A stretch of 64,000 bases of DNA from Candidatus Methylospira mobilis (GTDB taxonomy: Bacteria > Pseudomonadota > Gammaproteobacteria > Methylococcales > Methylococcaceae), in contig NZ_CP044205.1 in assembly GCF_009498235.1 (NCBI RefSeq), positions 615,716 to 679,715 on the forward strand, in the 5' to 3' direction. Position numbers and translations under genes: made by a program. The notes beneath the pieces were generated by a model, which did no database searches, was not told where the DNA came from, and worked only from the letters and a program-made list of their open reading frames with translations. Shown here piece by piece: positions 8,163-17,161 of this stretch (position 1 is its first letter; each line of letters opens with the position of its first letter).

Positions 8163-9743
8163 ATGTCTAGTATATGTATTAGAAAACGTTTAAGGCCGGC
8201 CGTTTTAGAAATGCTGGCGAGAGCAGTTGTTTCATGCATGCTTGCAGGCACGGCGGTTGCATTCGCGCAGGAGCCGGCCCCGGCCCCGGCCCCGGGTAGC
8301 GCGACAGCTGGCGCCGGACAAAATCTGAAAAGCGAAGCCAAGACCGGCGTTCCCGCCAATATGGTCGGCGCGGCTCCTGTCAAGTTGGAAAGCGGCGGCC
8401 TGTATGATGAGGGGTCGTATACCGACATTCTGGACTGGATCAAGCAGACCAAATTCCATGGAAACCTCAGGGCGTACTTCTTCGCCCGAGAAGATACCGG
8501 CAGCAAAAGTCCGCTGGGAGAAAACTCCTTCTCGCTGGGCGGGTACGCGGGATTTCTGACCGCTCCCGTTTATGGATTGCAGGCCGCTTTTACGCTCGGT
8601 GCGGCAAACAGCATCGGCGTCAACCCGAAACCCGCCATGCCGCAGCAGTTGGCCAATTACGGGAATTACCATGGCGACATGAGCTTGCCGTCAGGGTCAT
8701 TCTGGGTAGCGAAAGAAGCTTACATGAAATATACCAATAGGTATTTCATGGTTCGCGGGCCGGATCAGGTGCTGGACACGCCCTGGATCATGCCTTCCGA
8801 CTCGCGCATGACGCCGAGCTCCTGGCGCGCGGTGTACGGTGAACTCTATCCTTTCAAAGACCATGACAATGCGGAGCTGAAAAAACTGTCGCTGGTCGGG
8901 TTAAGAATCTTTGACTTCCAGGGACGCTCGGATACGACATACCTAGCGAACAACCTCTACATGCCGGGGCATATGCAGGGCCAGGCCGGTTTGGCTGCGC
9001 TTAACAATCAGAGCACGCCGGGCGCGCTCGCATTTGGCGCCAAATACGGGACATCGAAGGACGCGCTTTCCGCACAGGTATGGTGGCATCAGTTCTATAA
9101 TTTCTCGCAGTTGCTGTGGCTGGACGGCAGTTATCTGTGGAAGACCGGAACGGGATTCGATCCGCTCATCGGCGCCCAGTTCGCCAACCAGGAGCCCGAC
9201 GGCTCCAATATGCTGGCTTTGGCTAAATCCTCCGGCGGCGCGGCTGCGGCCACCCAGGCCTACGGTGTGATAGCGGGCGTCGATACGCAATGGATACGTT
9301 TTACCGCGGCGTGGAACGATATCGTCGCAAAACAGGGCACTTTCCAGAACGGTAACCTGGTATCGCCCTACAGCTGGGGTTATGCAACCGATCCGCTTTA
9401 CACCACCATGATGATTAACGGCATCATCGAAAAAAATACGTCCGGACAGGCATGGAAAATTGCCGGTACCTCTTTCTTCATGGACAAGCAGATCAAAGTC
9501 ATACTTTCCTATGCTTCGTTTTATCTGGCTGGAAACGCCAATGGTGCTGCAGGCAACGGCTGGGCGTCCACCAGTTATGTTAACGGATCATCCAATGAAA
9601 CCGACGCGGACGTGACCTACTTCTTTCCCAAGGATTCCGCTTTGGACGGCCTTTCGATCAGGAACCGGATAGGCGTGGCGCAGGGCAACCAGTCAAGGGG
9701 ACACGACTGGTATGAGCGCTTCCAGATACAATACCAGTTCTAA
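8163..9743 (+). CDS. OprD-family outer-membrane porin
   Basis: A 526-residue outer-membrane protein. A signal peptide of about 35 residues ends at AVAFAQ-EP, followed by an unusual Pro-Ala repeat (EPAPAPAPGSA). The mature part shows the OprD/OMPcat pattern: FHGNLRAYFFARE (first strands), the DTPWIMPSDSRMTPSSWRA segment characteristic of OprD, and a C-terminal aromatic strand ending FQIQYQF needed for BAM insertion. OprD porins admit amino acids, small organic acids or aromatic compounds; the substrate here is unknown. ATG 8163 has GGGGGA 4 bases upstream, while ATG 8145 is an alternative in-frame start. It is followed after 61 bases by a lipoprotein gene. Confidence 0.85.
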   Translation: MSSICIRKRLRPAVLEMLARAVVSCMLAGTAVAFAQEPAPAPAPGSATAGAGQNLKSEAKTGVPANMVGAAPVKLESGGLYDEGSYTDILDWIKQTKFHGNLRAYFFAREDTGSKSPLGENSFSLGGYAGFLTAPVYGLQAAFTLGAANSIGVNPKPAMPQQLANYGNYHGDMSLPSGSFWVAKEAYMKYTNRYFMVRGPDQVLDTPWIMPSDSRMTPSSWRAVYGELYPFKDHDNAELKKLSLVGLRIFDFQGRSDTTYLANNLYMPGHMQGQAGLAALNNQSTPGALAFGAKYGTSKDALSAQVWWHQFYNFSQLLWLDGSYLWKTGTGFDPLIGAQFANQEPDGSNMLALAKSSGGAAAATQAYGVIAGVDTQWIRFTAAWNDIVAKQGTFQNGNLVSPYSWGYATDPLYTTMMINGIIEKNTSGQAWKIAGTSFFMDKQIKVILSYASFYLAGNANGAAGNGWASTSYVNGSSNETDADVTYFFPKDSALDGLSIRNRIGVAQGNQSRGHDWYERFQIQYQF

Positions 9744-9804
9744 CGGTCTGCGCCATGCAATGGCGAGTAATTTAATAATTAAATAAAATCAGGGTGTTGT
9801 AATC

Positions 9805-10314
9805 ATGATCAGAATAATTCTGGGTACCTTATCCCTCATTATGGTCTCGGGCTGCGCAAAGGATTCGTTCGACCGCTCCATGACTCAAAAGGAATACAAG
9901 GATCTATCGAGCGAGACAGTCGCCGTAAAACCGGTCACGGTAGCCGGAATCGATATTTGGGACAAGGGCGTACCCAACAAAAAATATATCGTTCTGGGCG
10001 TTATCAACGACAAGCGGAGAAATGTCGGATATAGCCAGGACAGCTATAATCAGAGCATTGCAAAGCTTACGCAAAAGGCAGGCGGCGATGCCGCGATCGT
10101 GCTGCTTTCTGAAAGCAAGATCGTCGATACGGTCGCTCAGGGGTGCGGCTCATCGCCCGGTAACCAGGGCGGTGAAAATTGTGCCGGCGGCGCTTCCGGC
10201 GACCCCAGTGCGCCGGGCGGTTCTGAAACCGTCTACAGTCAGAATCGTGAAGCGACGGATGCTGTGCTGGAATACCGGGTTTCACACGTGCTGGTTATAA
10301 AATATGTGAAATAG
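9805..10314 (+). CDS. lipoprotein of unknown function
   Basis: A 169-residue predicted lipoprotein. A short hydrophobic leader ends in a lipobox (MVSGC, Cys at residue 17), so the mature protein should be lipid-anchored in the periplasm or outer membrane. The body has a region resembling metal-chaperone or YbjQ-like folds (KKYIVLGVINDKRRNVGYSQ) and a low-complexity Gly-rich insert (about residues 112-140) holding extra cysteines. No family was recognised. It lies 61 bases behind the porin, with a strong terminator 132 bases further on, so the two probably form an operon. Confidence 0.75.
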   Translation: MIRIILGTLSLIMVSGCAKDSFDRSMTQKEYKDLSSETVAVKPVTVAGIDIWDKGVPNKKYIVLGVINDKRRNVGYSQDSYNQSIAKLTQKAGGDAAIVLLSESKIVDTVAQGCGSSPGNQGGENCAGGASGDPSAPGGSETVYSQNREATDAVLEYRVSHVLVIKYVK

Positions 10315-10446
10315 CGTCAATTCAGGCTTTCCATGTGCGGCGAACTTCATGAGTTTTTGAATCAGAATTAAATTGTCATTAACCAGATAAGGCCTTATGT
10401 GAAAAAATAAAGCCAATTTTGCGCTGAAGGTCCGATATTATTGAGC

Positions 10447-10482
10447 GGTTTCCGGTGTGGAGAACACCGGAAACCTTTTTTT
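10447..10482 (+). terminator. rho-independent terminator
   Basis: A perfect 12-bp stem (arms 10447-10458 and 10464-10475, GGTTTCCGGTGT and its complement) with a 5-base loop and a run of seven T (10476-10482). It ends the porin-lipoprotein transcription unit. Opposite-strand transcription would lack the T tract, so the direction is clear. Confidence 0.92.
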
Positions 10483-11256
10483 GTTTGAATACGTCGTGCG
10501 TAGCCGCGAGAGGGTAGCCGTGTGCTGCTTCATCTACAACGCATTCTGAATTGACCTCCCACAGGTCATGCCCCGCCCCACCCCCCTATTCACGTTTGTC
10601 TGACTGCCGTGTTCAGATTGTGATTCGCTTCGCGATCACAATCCAACCGGTCACAGCGCAACAAGCGTCGTTTTCGAACATGCAAAGCGCTTACGCCTTG
10701 ACCTGTTGTTTCCCCCACAGCTTTTCCCCAGGAGAGAGGCGGGCGGGTGTTCACTTAGCGATTTGCACGGTAAGCGATCAAATGCATTTAAATAGTAAAT
10801 GAAGTTGGGCTGAAGTTTGGAGTTCACCCGCCCCTGACAGAACTCCGAACGAAGCAGAACCGGTGAATTTGCAACAGCGTTACAGTCCATTCTGACGCGC
10901 GGCGAAAATAGTTCTCCCTCATTCCTCTCAAAACCAGCGGAAAACCCGGCAAACCAGCCAAATTCGATGTCCACAACCTGTGGGAGCGATTCGCGGCGCA
11001 CGAGGCGTCCGTGCTGCTGTTCGCCAAACAGCCGCATATAGCCATTACCAATAAACCGTGCCCGGTTTTCACAGTAAGTACCCCGCTCATGGTTCGGTAA
11101 GCCAACCATAAACGGGAGCAGCAAGCTACCTTCGTCCTGACCAGACGAAGGGTTAAATCGGCGCTTTCCCACAGTTAGACTATTGTGTTACATCGAACCT
11201 GATTGAACGGACCGACGAGTTTTATTCTTCCGTCCCGATCGGACATATGACATTCG
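10483..11256. other. gene-poor region with one unexplained minus-strand frame
   Basis: No gene is assigned. A minus-strand open frame of 173 codons (10651-11172) is unusually long for this stretch, and a second minus-strand frame (10824-11105) overlaps it. Neither has a recognisable motif or a ribosome-binding site. The sequence may be a decayed repeat or mobile-element remnant; a homology search is needed to decide. Confidence 0.35.
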
Positions 11257-11880
11257 TTACGCAGTCTGTGTAGCGAGTAAACCTTCAGCTATCAAGGTTA
11301 ACTGAACCTGGGGACGGGAAGTAACGCGCTGTTGATAATCCGCCAAAACAGGCCAGTCGGAAATATCAAGATTGATTGCCTTATGCCAACTGAGCGTTGT
11401 AAACAAACAGGCATCGGCCACGGTGAATTTATCGCCCATCAAGTAGTGTTTGTTTTTTAATCGGGCAGATACGAAATTAAAATTATCTTTTAATTTTTGA
11501 AGGTAGTAATCCCGCGCCCTTTCGCCAACTTCTTCAGCGCGAAAAATCGGAGTATATGTTTTATGCAGCTCGGTAGAAATATAGTTAAGCCATTCCTGCA
11601 AGCGGGCTTTTTCCAGCGTGCCGTGTTGCGGCACCAGATCGGTCTCCGGTTTTTGGTCTGCAAGGTATTGCACGATAGCAACTCCTTCCGTCAGTAATTC
11701 GCCATTATCGAGTTCTAAAACCGGTACCATGGATTTGGTATTGACGAGGTTAAAGTTATCCCCTTTTTCGGTTGTTTTCGACTTCAGATCGACCCTGATA
11801 AGGTCGAATTCGTAACCCGCCTCGTTTAAAACAATATGAGGCGAAAGCGAACATGATCCCGGCGTATAGTAAAGTTTCAT
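11257..11880 (-). CDS. glutathione S-transferase, beta-class-like
   Basis: A 207-residue cytosolic enzyme that conjugates glutathione to electrophiles. The N-terminal thioredoxin-like domain begins MKLYYTPGSCSLSPHI, with the beta-class cysteine at residue 10 and a serine next to it. SMVPVLELDNGELLTEG is the glutathione-binding cis-Pro segment, and the C-terminal helical domain contains GDKFTVADACLF with its conserved N-capping motif. Length and layout match E. coli GstA. It diverges from an HxlR regulator, and two TTAC-N6-GTAA dyads lie 83-114 bases upstream of its start, so redox- or electrophile-responsive repression by that regulator is a reasonable inference. Confidence 0.92.
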   Translation of the reverse strand: MKLYYTPGSCSLSPHIVLNEAGYEFDLIRVDLKSKTTEKGDNFNLVNTKSMVPVLELDNGELLTEGVAIVQYLADQKPETDLVPQHGTLEKARLQEWLNYISTELHKTYTPIFRAEEVGERARDYYLQKLKDNFNFVSARLKNKHYLMGDKFTVADACLFTTLSWHKAINLDISDWPVLADYQQRVTSRPQVQLTLIAEGLLATQTA

Positions 11881-11962
11881 AATTGGTTTCCTGAAATAGA
11901 ATAGCGTTGAGGTAAATGACTGCGGGGTTTATTTTAGAACCTTAATTTTTATAAACAACTAG

Positions 11963-11994
11963 TTACAAATGGGTAACTAATTACTTTTGAGTAA
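11963..11994. promoter_or_regulatory. two tandem dyad operators (TTAC-N6-GTAA), probable HxlR sites
   Basis: Two copies of the dyad TTAC-N6-GTAA sit at 11963-11976 and 11981-11994, exactly 18 bases apart. They lie between the gst start (11880, minus) and the HxlR-family gene start (12253, plus). HxlR/YodB-type winged-helix proteins bind short inverted repeats of this kind as dimers. The equal spacing suggests two dimers on nearly the same helix face. Confidence 0.6.
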
Positions 11995-12252
11995 CCGTGC
12001 GGTCATGCATTACGATGCGGAGTTTATGGTGTATGCTGACGGCATCTATATATTGCATGTCAGGAACAACCGTTTTTTGTGAAGGTTTCCGCCCGCGTGG
12101 CAAAATGCCTTTCCGATCCGTTCGGCTTTGGTTGGATCGTCCCCTGTAAAACTGAAACGGTTGCCCTGGGGGCATAGTGCAGGTATGCGTGTCCGGACAG
12201 AAATGCGTGATGCGATATGCGCGCTGAAGAATACAGTTATACATGATCGCTT

Positions 12253-12663
12253 ATGAAAACAGATAATAAAAAAGTTATTTCCTTCGATATCCGTGATTTC
12301 AGTACGATGCGCTGTCCGATGCATGGACTGGTCAGCCTATTGACAGGGCCTTGGACAACTTACATATTGTGGTTGATACGTATAAACGGCACGCTGCGTT
12401 TTGGCCAACTGAAAAAGCAGATGCCCACTATTTCGGCCAAGGTTTTGACTGCACGGTTGCGTATGCTTGAGGAGGCCGGAATTATCGAGCGCCACCATGA
12501 AGCCACCATCCCTCCGAAAGTGTCGTATAGCTTTACCAGGCGTGGACATGAATTAGAGGCATTGCTGGATCAAATCAATACCTTGGCGGTACAGTGGAGC
12601 GGCAGCGAACAAACAGACGGAAAATCCCTTTCCGGTAACCGTGCATTTTCAAGACCATTATAA
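12253..12663 (+). CDS. HxlR-family transcriptional regulator
   Basis: A 136-residue winged-helix repressor of the HxlR/MarR-like group. Family marks are CPMHGLVSLLTGPWTTYILW (residues 21-40, the conserved Cys followed by the G-x-W-x-x-x-I/L-L helix), FGQLKKQMPTISAKVLTARLRMLEEAGIIER (recognition helix and wing) and YSFTRRGHEL. In YodB/QsrR relatives the N-terminal cysteine senses quinones or diamide. The same role is possible here because Cys 21 is kept and a glutathione transferase is divergently encoded. The two dyads at 11963-11994 are the likely operators. Confidence 0.9.
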   Translation: MKTDNKKVISFDIRDFSTMRCPMHGLVSLLTGPWTTYILWLIRINGTLRFGQLKKQMPTISAKVLTARLRMLEEAGIIERHHEATIPPKVSYSFTRRGHELEALLDQINTLAVQWSGSEQTDGKSLSGNRAFSRPL

Positions 12664-12854
12664 AAATATCCGGCTTGAAACGGGGCAGCGTATCCGTTTA
12701 ATAAACCGGCTCAGTCAGGATATCCATCGGGCGGGTTGTTACGAATCATTCCGCCCGAGCATGGTTCTGTGTTGAACGGTATTTTGAAATCGGCCAAGCG
12801 GCGTGAAAGCAATACCGAAACGAAGACGCCATTCGAAATAGTAATGGAAATATT

Positions 12855-14354
12855 CTATTTCTTTCCTGAAATACGGAGCGCCGTTTTTTCGAATGCGTAT
12901 CGCAGTTGTTTTACACCCGCCGCAATTTCGTCGGGCGTTAAACTGCCAAACCCCAGTCTAAGTCCGGGTGCTGGACGACCATCGTGTGCGAAATGCCGGC
13001 TCGATGGGATAATAACCCGGTTAGTTCGAGCCTCGGTTATAACGCGTTCTACATCCACTTTTTCTTTCAGGCGTAACCACAATGCCAGCCCCCCATCAGG
13101 CAAATCGAAATCAGCCCAGTTTCCAAGGTGTATCGAGACTTGCTCGGCTATCTGGGAGCGCCGCTCCTGGTAAATCCGCAAAGCTCTGCGTATATGGCGT
13201 CGTAGCTCTCCGTTCTCCAGGAGTTCAGCCACAGCGAGTTCGGTCACGGCGTTTCCTTGTCGGTCAATGATCATAATTTCAGAAGCGCATCGATCGATGA
13301 CGGTTTTGTGGCCCGCCACGTATCCCACTCTTAAACCCGGCGCCACAACCTTCGATAAGGAGCCTATGTAAATCACTTTGCCTGTTTGATCCAGGCTTGC
13401 CAATGGAAACATCGGACGATTGGAGAAATGGAATTCATGATCGTAATCATCTTCCACAATTGCGAAGCCGTACTTTTCCGCGAGCAGAAACAGTTGCATC
13501 CTGCGTTCAACCGGCATTAGCCGGGTGGTGGGAAATTGATGATGCGGCGTGAGGTAGATCGCTGCGACTTGATGTTTCCGGCACAGGCTTTCAAGGGCAT
13601 CGGGGCTCATTCCGAAGGCATCCATCGTAATGCCGTGAATCTGTGCTCCCGCCGCCTGAAAAGCAGCCCGGGCAGGGGGGTAGGAAAGCGTATCGACTGC
13701 GACATGATCGCCTGGGGATATCAGCAAACGCGCAGCTACATAAATGCCCATCTGGCTGCCGCGCACAATGCACACATTATCCGCCCCAACAGGAAGTTTA
13801 CGCTCTGCCCTCAGCATATCTGCAAGAGCCTGCCGCAGCGCGGTCTCGCCGCGCGGGTCGCCATAGGCCAGACGATTGGCGCGTGCGGCGGTAATCAGCG
13901 CGCGCCGATAAGCGCGGCCCAGTATTTCAAACGGTATCAAACGGGAATCCGGCACCCCGTCGGAAAACATGATAGAGCCGTGCGGCGCCGGTTCATCCCA
14001 GGTAGAGGGCAGGTCTGTCAGCCGATAAGTCGGGGGAAGCAGTCCGCCGTGCGGCGGGCATACTGCCTCCTCGTTTGCCTGAAGCGCGGTAGAGGGGATA
14101 TCCGGTGCAACGAAAGTGCCTTTTCCTCCTTGCGAGCGCAGCCAGCCTTGAGCTGTGAGTTCATCGAAGGCCAGAACTACCGTCTTGCGATTCAAACCCA
14201 ATTCGTCGGCAATCGCCCTGCTGCCGGGCAAAACGGTGCCTGGCGCGAGTCGGCCGCGCTTGATTTCATCCACTATCTGCTGGGCGATCTGGAGATGCAC
14301 CGGCAATCCATCTTTTCGGCTAATGGTCAAAGCTAATTTCCATGGACGCAGCAT
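12855..14354 (-). CDS. MocR/PdxR-type GntR-family regulator with aminotransferase domain
   Basis: A 499-residue transcription factor with an N-terminal GntR winged helix (about residues 10-85, containing GTVLPGSRAIADELGLNRKTV) and a C-terminal fold-type-I aminotransferase-like domain. The PLP-binding lysine motif IGSLSKVVAPGLRVGY is present, as is EDDYDHEFHF. Such proteins bind PLP and sense an amino compound or PLP itself, activating or repressing a divergent gene. ATG 14354 was chosen because GGAGA lies 5 bases upstream; a longer frame would start at 14477 and fill the intergenic DNA shared with the divergent reductase. PdxST is absent here, so the regulon is probably the reductase-peptidase-amidotransferase cluster. 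Confidence 0.88.
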   Translation of the reverse strand: MLRPWKLALTISRKDGLPVHLQIAQQIVDEIKRGRLAPGTVLPGSRAIADELGLNRKTVVLAFDELTAQGWLRSQGGKGTFVAPDIPSTALQANEEAVCPPHGGLLPPTYRLTDLPSTWDEPAPHGSIMFSDGVPDSRLIPFEILGRAYRRALITAARANRLAYGDPRGETALRQALADMLRAERKLPVGADNVCIVRGSQMGIYVAARLLISPGDHVAVDTLSYPPARAAFQAAGAQIHGITMDAFGMSPDALESLCRKHQVAAIYLTPHHQFPTTRLMPVERRMQLFLLAEKYGFAIVEDDYDHEFHFSNRPMFPLASLDQTGKVIYIGSLSKVVAPGLRVGYVAGHKTVIDRCASEIMIIDRQGNAVTELAVAELLENGELRRHIRRALRIYQERRSQIAEQVSIHLGNWADFDLPDGGLALWLRLKEKVDVERVITEARTNRVIIPSSRHFAHDGRPAPGLRLGFGSLTPDEIAAGVKQLRYAFEKTALRISGKK

Positions 14355-14482
14355 GAAATCTCCGGACTTTAAAACAGGTCGACCTTCATCCCGGCCCATA
14401 TAGATTTGTAAAACCGGATATTGTGACGGGGCCAGTGTATGTCTAACATGGCCTCCATCGCAAATGCATCGGGACATCGGTT

Positions 14483-15538
14483 ATGAAGACTATTGCACGG
14501 AATGATGCGTATCCGTTTATCTTGAAAGCAGTTAAGCCGCTCGCTGATGACGTAGTGCAACTGTCTTTGAGCACGAAAAATGGTGAGCCATTTTCATATC
14601 GGGAGGGACAGTTTCTCAGCCTGAGGCTTTCCAGCGGCGTTCAGCGCAGCTACTCCATGGCGAGCGCCTGCAGCGACGATGGTCAAGTACAGCTACATGT
14701 GCGATTGCTGGACGGAGGTCAGTTTTCGGAGTGGCTGCGAGGCCAGTCACGGGTTGGGGAATCGCTCCAGGTTTTGGGGCCTTATGGCGACTGTGTGTGG
14801 CAGCAGCCGGAAAGCGCTAGCGCCACGGTACTGATGCTTGCAACCGGAACCGGGATCGCGCCTTTGAAGGCTTTGATCGAAAAGGCATTAAGCGATGGGG
14901 TGCGAAACCCGTTGATTCTGTACTGGGGCGGGAATACGGAGAAAGATCTTTACCTGAAGGACTATTTTTTTGAGCTTGCCGGGTCGCACAGCAATTTCGC
15001 CTTTGTGCCGGTGCTCACGGGTGCGCAGCCAGACTGGCAGGGTCGGCACGGTTTCGTTCAGGATGCAGCAGCCGGCGATTTTCCGGATTTAGGTTCGGCA
15101 ACCGTTTATGCATGCGGATCGCCTGCGATGGTTGAAGCGGCCCGCACGCTGCTGATATCCACGCGAAATCTTGATTCAACTCGCTTTAAGGCGGATGCCT
15201 TCTGTCCGGCGATACCCCGAAAAGCCATACACGATGCCGCGCATATCTCAATTAAAGTGAAGCAACAAAACGGAATGCGAAGTTCGCTCTCGGTTCCGTC
15301 AGGCATTTCTCTATTGCAGGCGCTTACATCCATTGACCAGGTGATCGGGGTATGCGGGGGGCAGGCTGCTTGCGGTAACTGCCGGGTTGTCATTCCCGAT
15401 CCCTGGAAAAGCAACATTGCGCCTGCCGGGAGAAAAGAGGCGCGTCTTCTCGCCGCCATCGATAGCGCTCCCGAGCACAGGCTCGCATGCCAGATTCAAG
15501 TGAACTCCAGTCTCGAAGGCTTGTTGCTTGATCTCTAG
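14483..15538 (+). CDS. NAD(P)H:ferredoxin-type oxidoreductase with C-terminal 2Fe-2S domain
   Basis: A 351-residue flavin- and iron-sulfur reductase. Domains in order: FAD-binding barrel (residues 1-105, RxYS motif at QRSYSMAS), NAD(P)-binding domain (about 110-230, GTGIAP and YACGSP), then a plant-type 2Fe-2S ferredoxin domain (about 260-351) with ligands in CGGQAACGNC and a final Cys near the end (RLACQI). This is the reductase arrangement of class IB oxygenase systems with a C-terminal ferredoxin. No oxygenase is encoded nearby, so the electron acceptor is unknown. It is the first gene of a cluster running away from a MocR regulator. Confidence 0.88.
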   Translation: MKTIARNDAYPFILKAVKPLADDVVQLSLSTKNGEPFSYREGQFLSLRLSSGVQRSYSMASACSDDGQVQLHVRLLDGGQFSEWLRGQSRVGESLQVLGPYGDCVWQQPESASATVLMLATGTGIAPLKALIEKALSDGVRNPLILYWGGNTEKDLYLKDYFFELAGSHSNFAFVPVLTGAQPDWQGRHGFVQDAAAGDFPDLGSATVYACGSPAMVEAARTLLISTRNLDSTRFKADAFCPAIPRKAIHDAAHISIKVKQQNGMRSSLSVPSGISLLQALTSIDQVIGVCGGQAACGNCRVVIPDPWKSNIAPAGRKEARLLAAIDSAPEHRLACQIQVNSSLEGLLLDL

Positions 15539-15569
15539 TGATTTTTTAACTCCATAATAAGGAAAAGCC

Positions 15570-16256
15570 ATGAAAAATGCTGAAAAACTCAATTTGGAAG
15601 CCGTCGGGCAGGCGTACGATCAGGATCAACTGCTCACCGCTCGGAACATGACCCGTGATGCAATAAACCGCATAGCCGCACAAGTACGTCCAGGAATGGT
15701 TGAAGAAGGTGCGGTAGAAATGGCGCGCGATATTCTGGCCGAAGCAGGCATGCTGCGCGGTTGGCACGATGTATTTGTGCGCTTTGGCAGCAATACGACC
15801 AAGACTTTCGGCGCTCCGTCCGAGCCGGGGGTGGCGCTTGGCAATGACGATATCTTTTTTATCGATATTGGCCCGGTGTGGAAAGATTCGGAAGGCGATG
15901 GCGGCGATAGTTTTGTGACCGGAAATAACCCCGAGTTACTTCGCTGTGCCGAAGACGCAAGAGCTATCTTTCACGAGGTGCGTCGCAAATGGATAGCGGA
16001 AGGGGCTACCGGTCGAGCTTTATATTCTTTCGCCGTAAAATGCGCCGAAGCGAGGGGGTGGGTATTGAACATGGATCTTTCCGGTCACCGGATTTCCGAT
16101 TTTCCGCATGCTGCGGTATATGACGGACCTTTGGCAGAGACCGATTTTACTCCCTCCCCGTTGAAGTGGGTGCTGGAAATACACATCCGTGACCCGAAGC
16201 ACCAATACGGAGCCTTCTTTGAAGATATGCTGCTTGACGATTCATATTTTGACTAA
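15570..16256 (+). CDS. M24-family (creatinase/aminopeptidase P-fold) metallohydrolase
   Basis: A 228-residue pita-bread-fold protein. All five metal ligands can be traced: Asp in FIDIGPV or just beyond, Asp in GDGGDSFV, His in LSGHRISDF, Glu in WVLEIHI, and Glu in GAFFEDMLL. It is short compared with aminopeptidase P (about 440) because it lacks the N-terminal creatinase domain, so it resembles methionine-aminopeptidase-sized M24 proteins annotated as Xaa-Pro peptidase-like. It follows the reductase by 31 bases. Substrate unknown; given the PLP-type regulator upstream, hydrolysis of a small C-N compound is possible. Confidence 0.8.
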   Translation: MKNAEKLNLEAVGQAYDQDQLLTARNMTRDAINRIAAQVRPGMVEEGAVEMARDILAEAGMLRGWHDVFVRFGSNTTKTFGAPSEPGVALGNDDIFFIDIGPVWKDSEGDGGDSFVTGNNPELLRCAEDARAIFHEVRRKWIAEGATGRALYSFAVKCAEARGWVLNMDLSGHRISDFPHAAVYDGPLAETDFTPSPLKWVLEIHIRDPKHQYGAFFEDMLLDDSYFD

Positions 16257-16356
16257 GGGGTATAAACTTGAACTGACCGTCGAAACAAGCTGCCCGGTAG
16301 TTGCAGGCAGGCATCTGCGCTTGCTTGCGATAGGCCAATATCAATTGGGAGATGCC

Positions 16357-17079
16357 ATGACTGACGCCCTCGCCATTCGCCATGTTGCATTTGAAGATAT
16401 GGGTACATTCTCTTCCGTTTTGTCTGAGTACGGCATTGATTTGCAGTATATGGATGCTGGTATCGATCGATTGGATCGAATCGACCCTCATGGCCCCGAT
16501 TTGCTGGTAGTTCTCGGCGGGCCGATTGGGGCGGATGCGGAACAGCATTACCCGTTCATTCTGGATGAGCTGAAGCTTCTGGAATGCCGGCTGGAAGCCG
16601 GTCTTCCAACGCTTGGTATTTGTCTGGGGGCGCAATTGATGGCGCGAGCACTAGGCAGCCGGGTGTATCCGGGGGCTGCCGGAGAGATAGGGTGGCAGCC
16701 GTTGACGCTCACGCAGGCCGGGCTTGACAGTTGCCTGAAGCACCTGGATGGCGGCAGGACTGCCATGCTGCACTGGCATGGCGATACCTTTGACCTGCCG
16801 ATGGGTGCGTCGCTCCTCGCATCCACGGATCTTTGCCGCAATCAGGTTTATTCATGGGGGCGTAGCGCGCTGGCGTTTCAGTGTCATCCTGAAATTCAGG
16901 GAGCCTCGTTTGAGCGCTGGCTAATCGGTCATGCGAATGAAATTGCCGCTAACGGGCTTTCCGTATCGACATTACGTGCAGACACAGCAAGACTCGGAGG
17001 AATACTTGAGGCGCAAAGCGCCATGTGCTTTTCTGCGTGGCTGGAAAAAGCTGGTTTGCGGCCCGGTCAGCTTGAGTAA
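16357..17079 (+). CDS. class I glutamine amidotransferase (GMP-synthase-like)
   Basis: A 240-residue stand-alone class I glutamine amidotransferase. The nucleophile elbow LGICLGAQLMARALG carries the catalytic Cys (near residue 88), and FQCHPEI supplies the His and Glu of the triad. The domain begins ALAIRHVAFEDMGTF directly after the chosen ATG, which has GGGAG about 5 bases upstream. Frames continue upstream into the M24 gene but add no domain. Proteins of this type transfer or hydrolyse glutamine or gamma-glutamyl amide groups. Context (regulator, reductase, M24 hydrolase) points to a small nitrogen-compound pathway that I cannot name. Confidence 0.85.
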   Translation: MTDALAIRHVAFEDMGTFSSVLSEYGIDLQYMDAGIDRLDRIDPHGPDLLVVLGGPIGADAEQHYPFILDELKLLECRLEAGLPTLGICLGAQLMARALGSRVYPGAAGEIGWQPLTLTQAGLDSCLKHLDGGRTAMLHWHGDTFDLPMGASLLASTDLCRNQVYSWGRSALAFQCHPEIQGASFERWLIGHANEIAANGLSVSTLRADTARLGGILEAQSAMCFSAWLEKAGLRPGQLE

Positions 17080-17161
17080 GGTCGGACCGCATAGCGGAGT
17101 TTTGCGCAGTAGTAGTCATTGGTTACCGGGTTAAGCGTTGTTGCGGTATCATGATCAGAGT

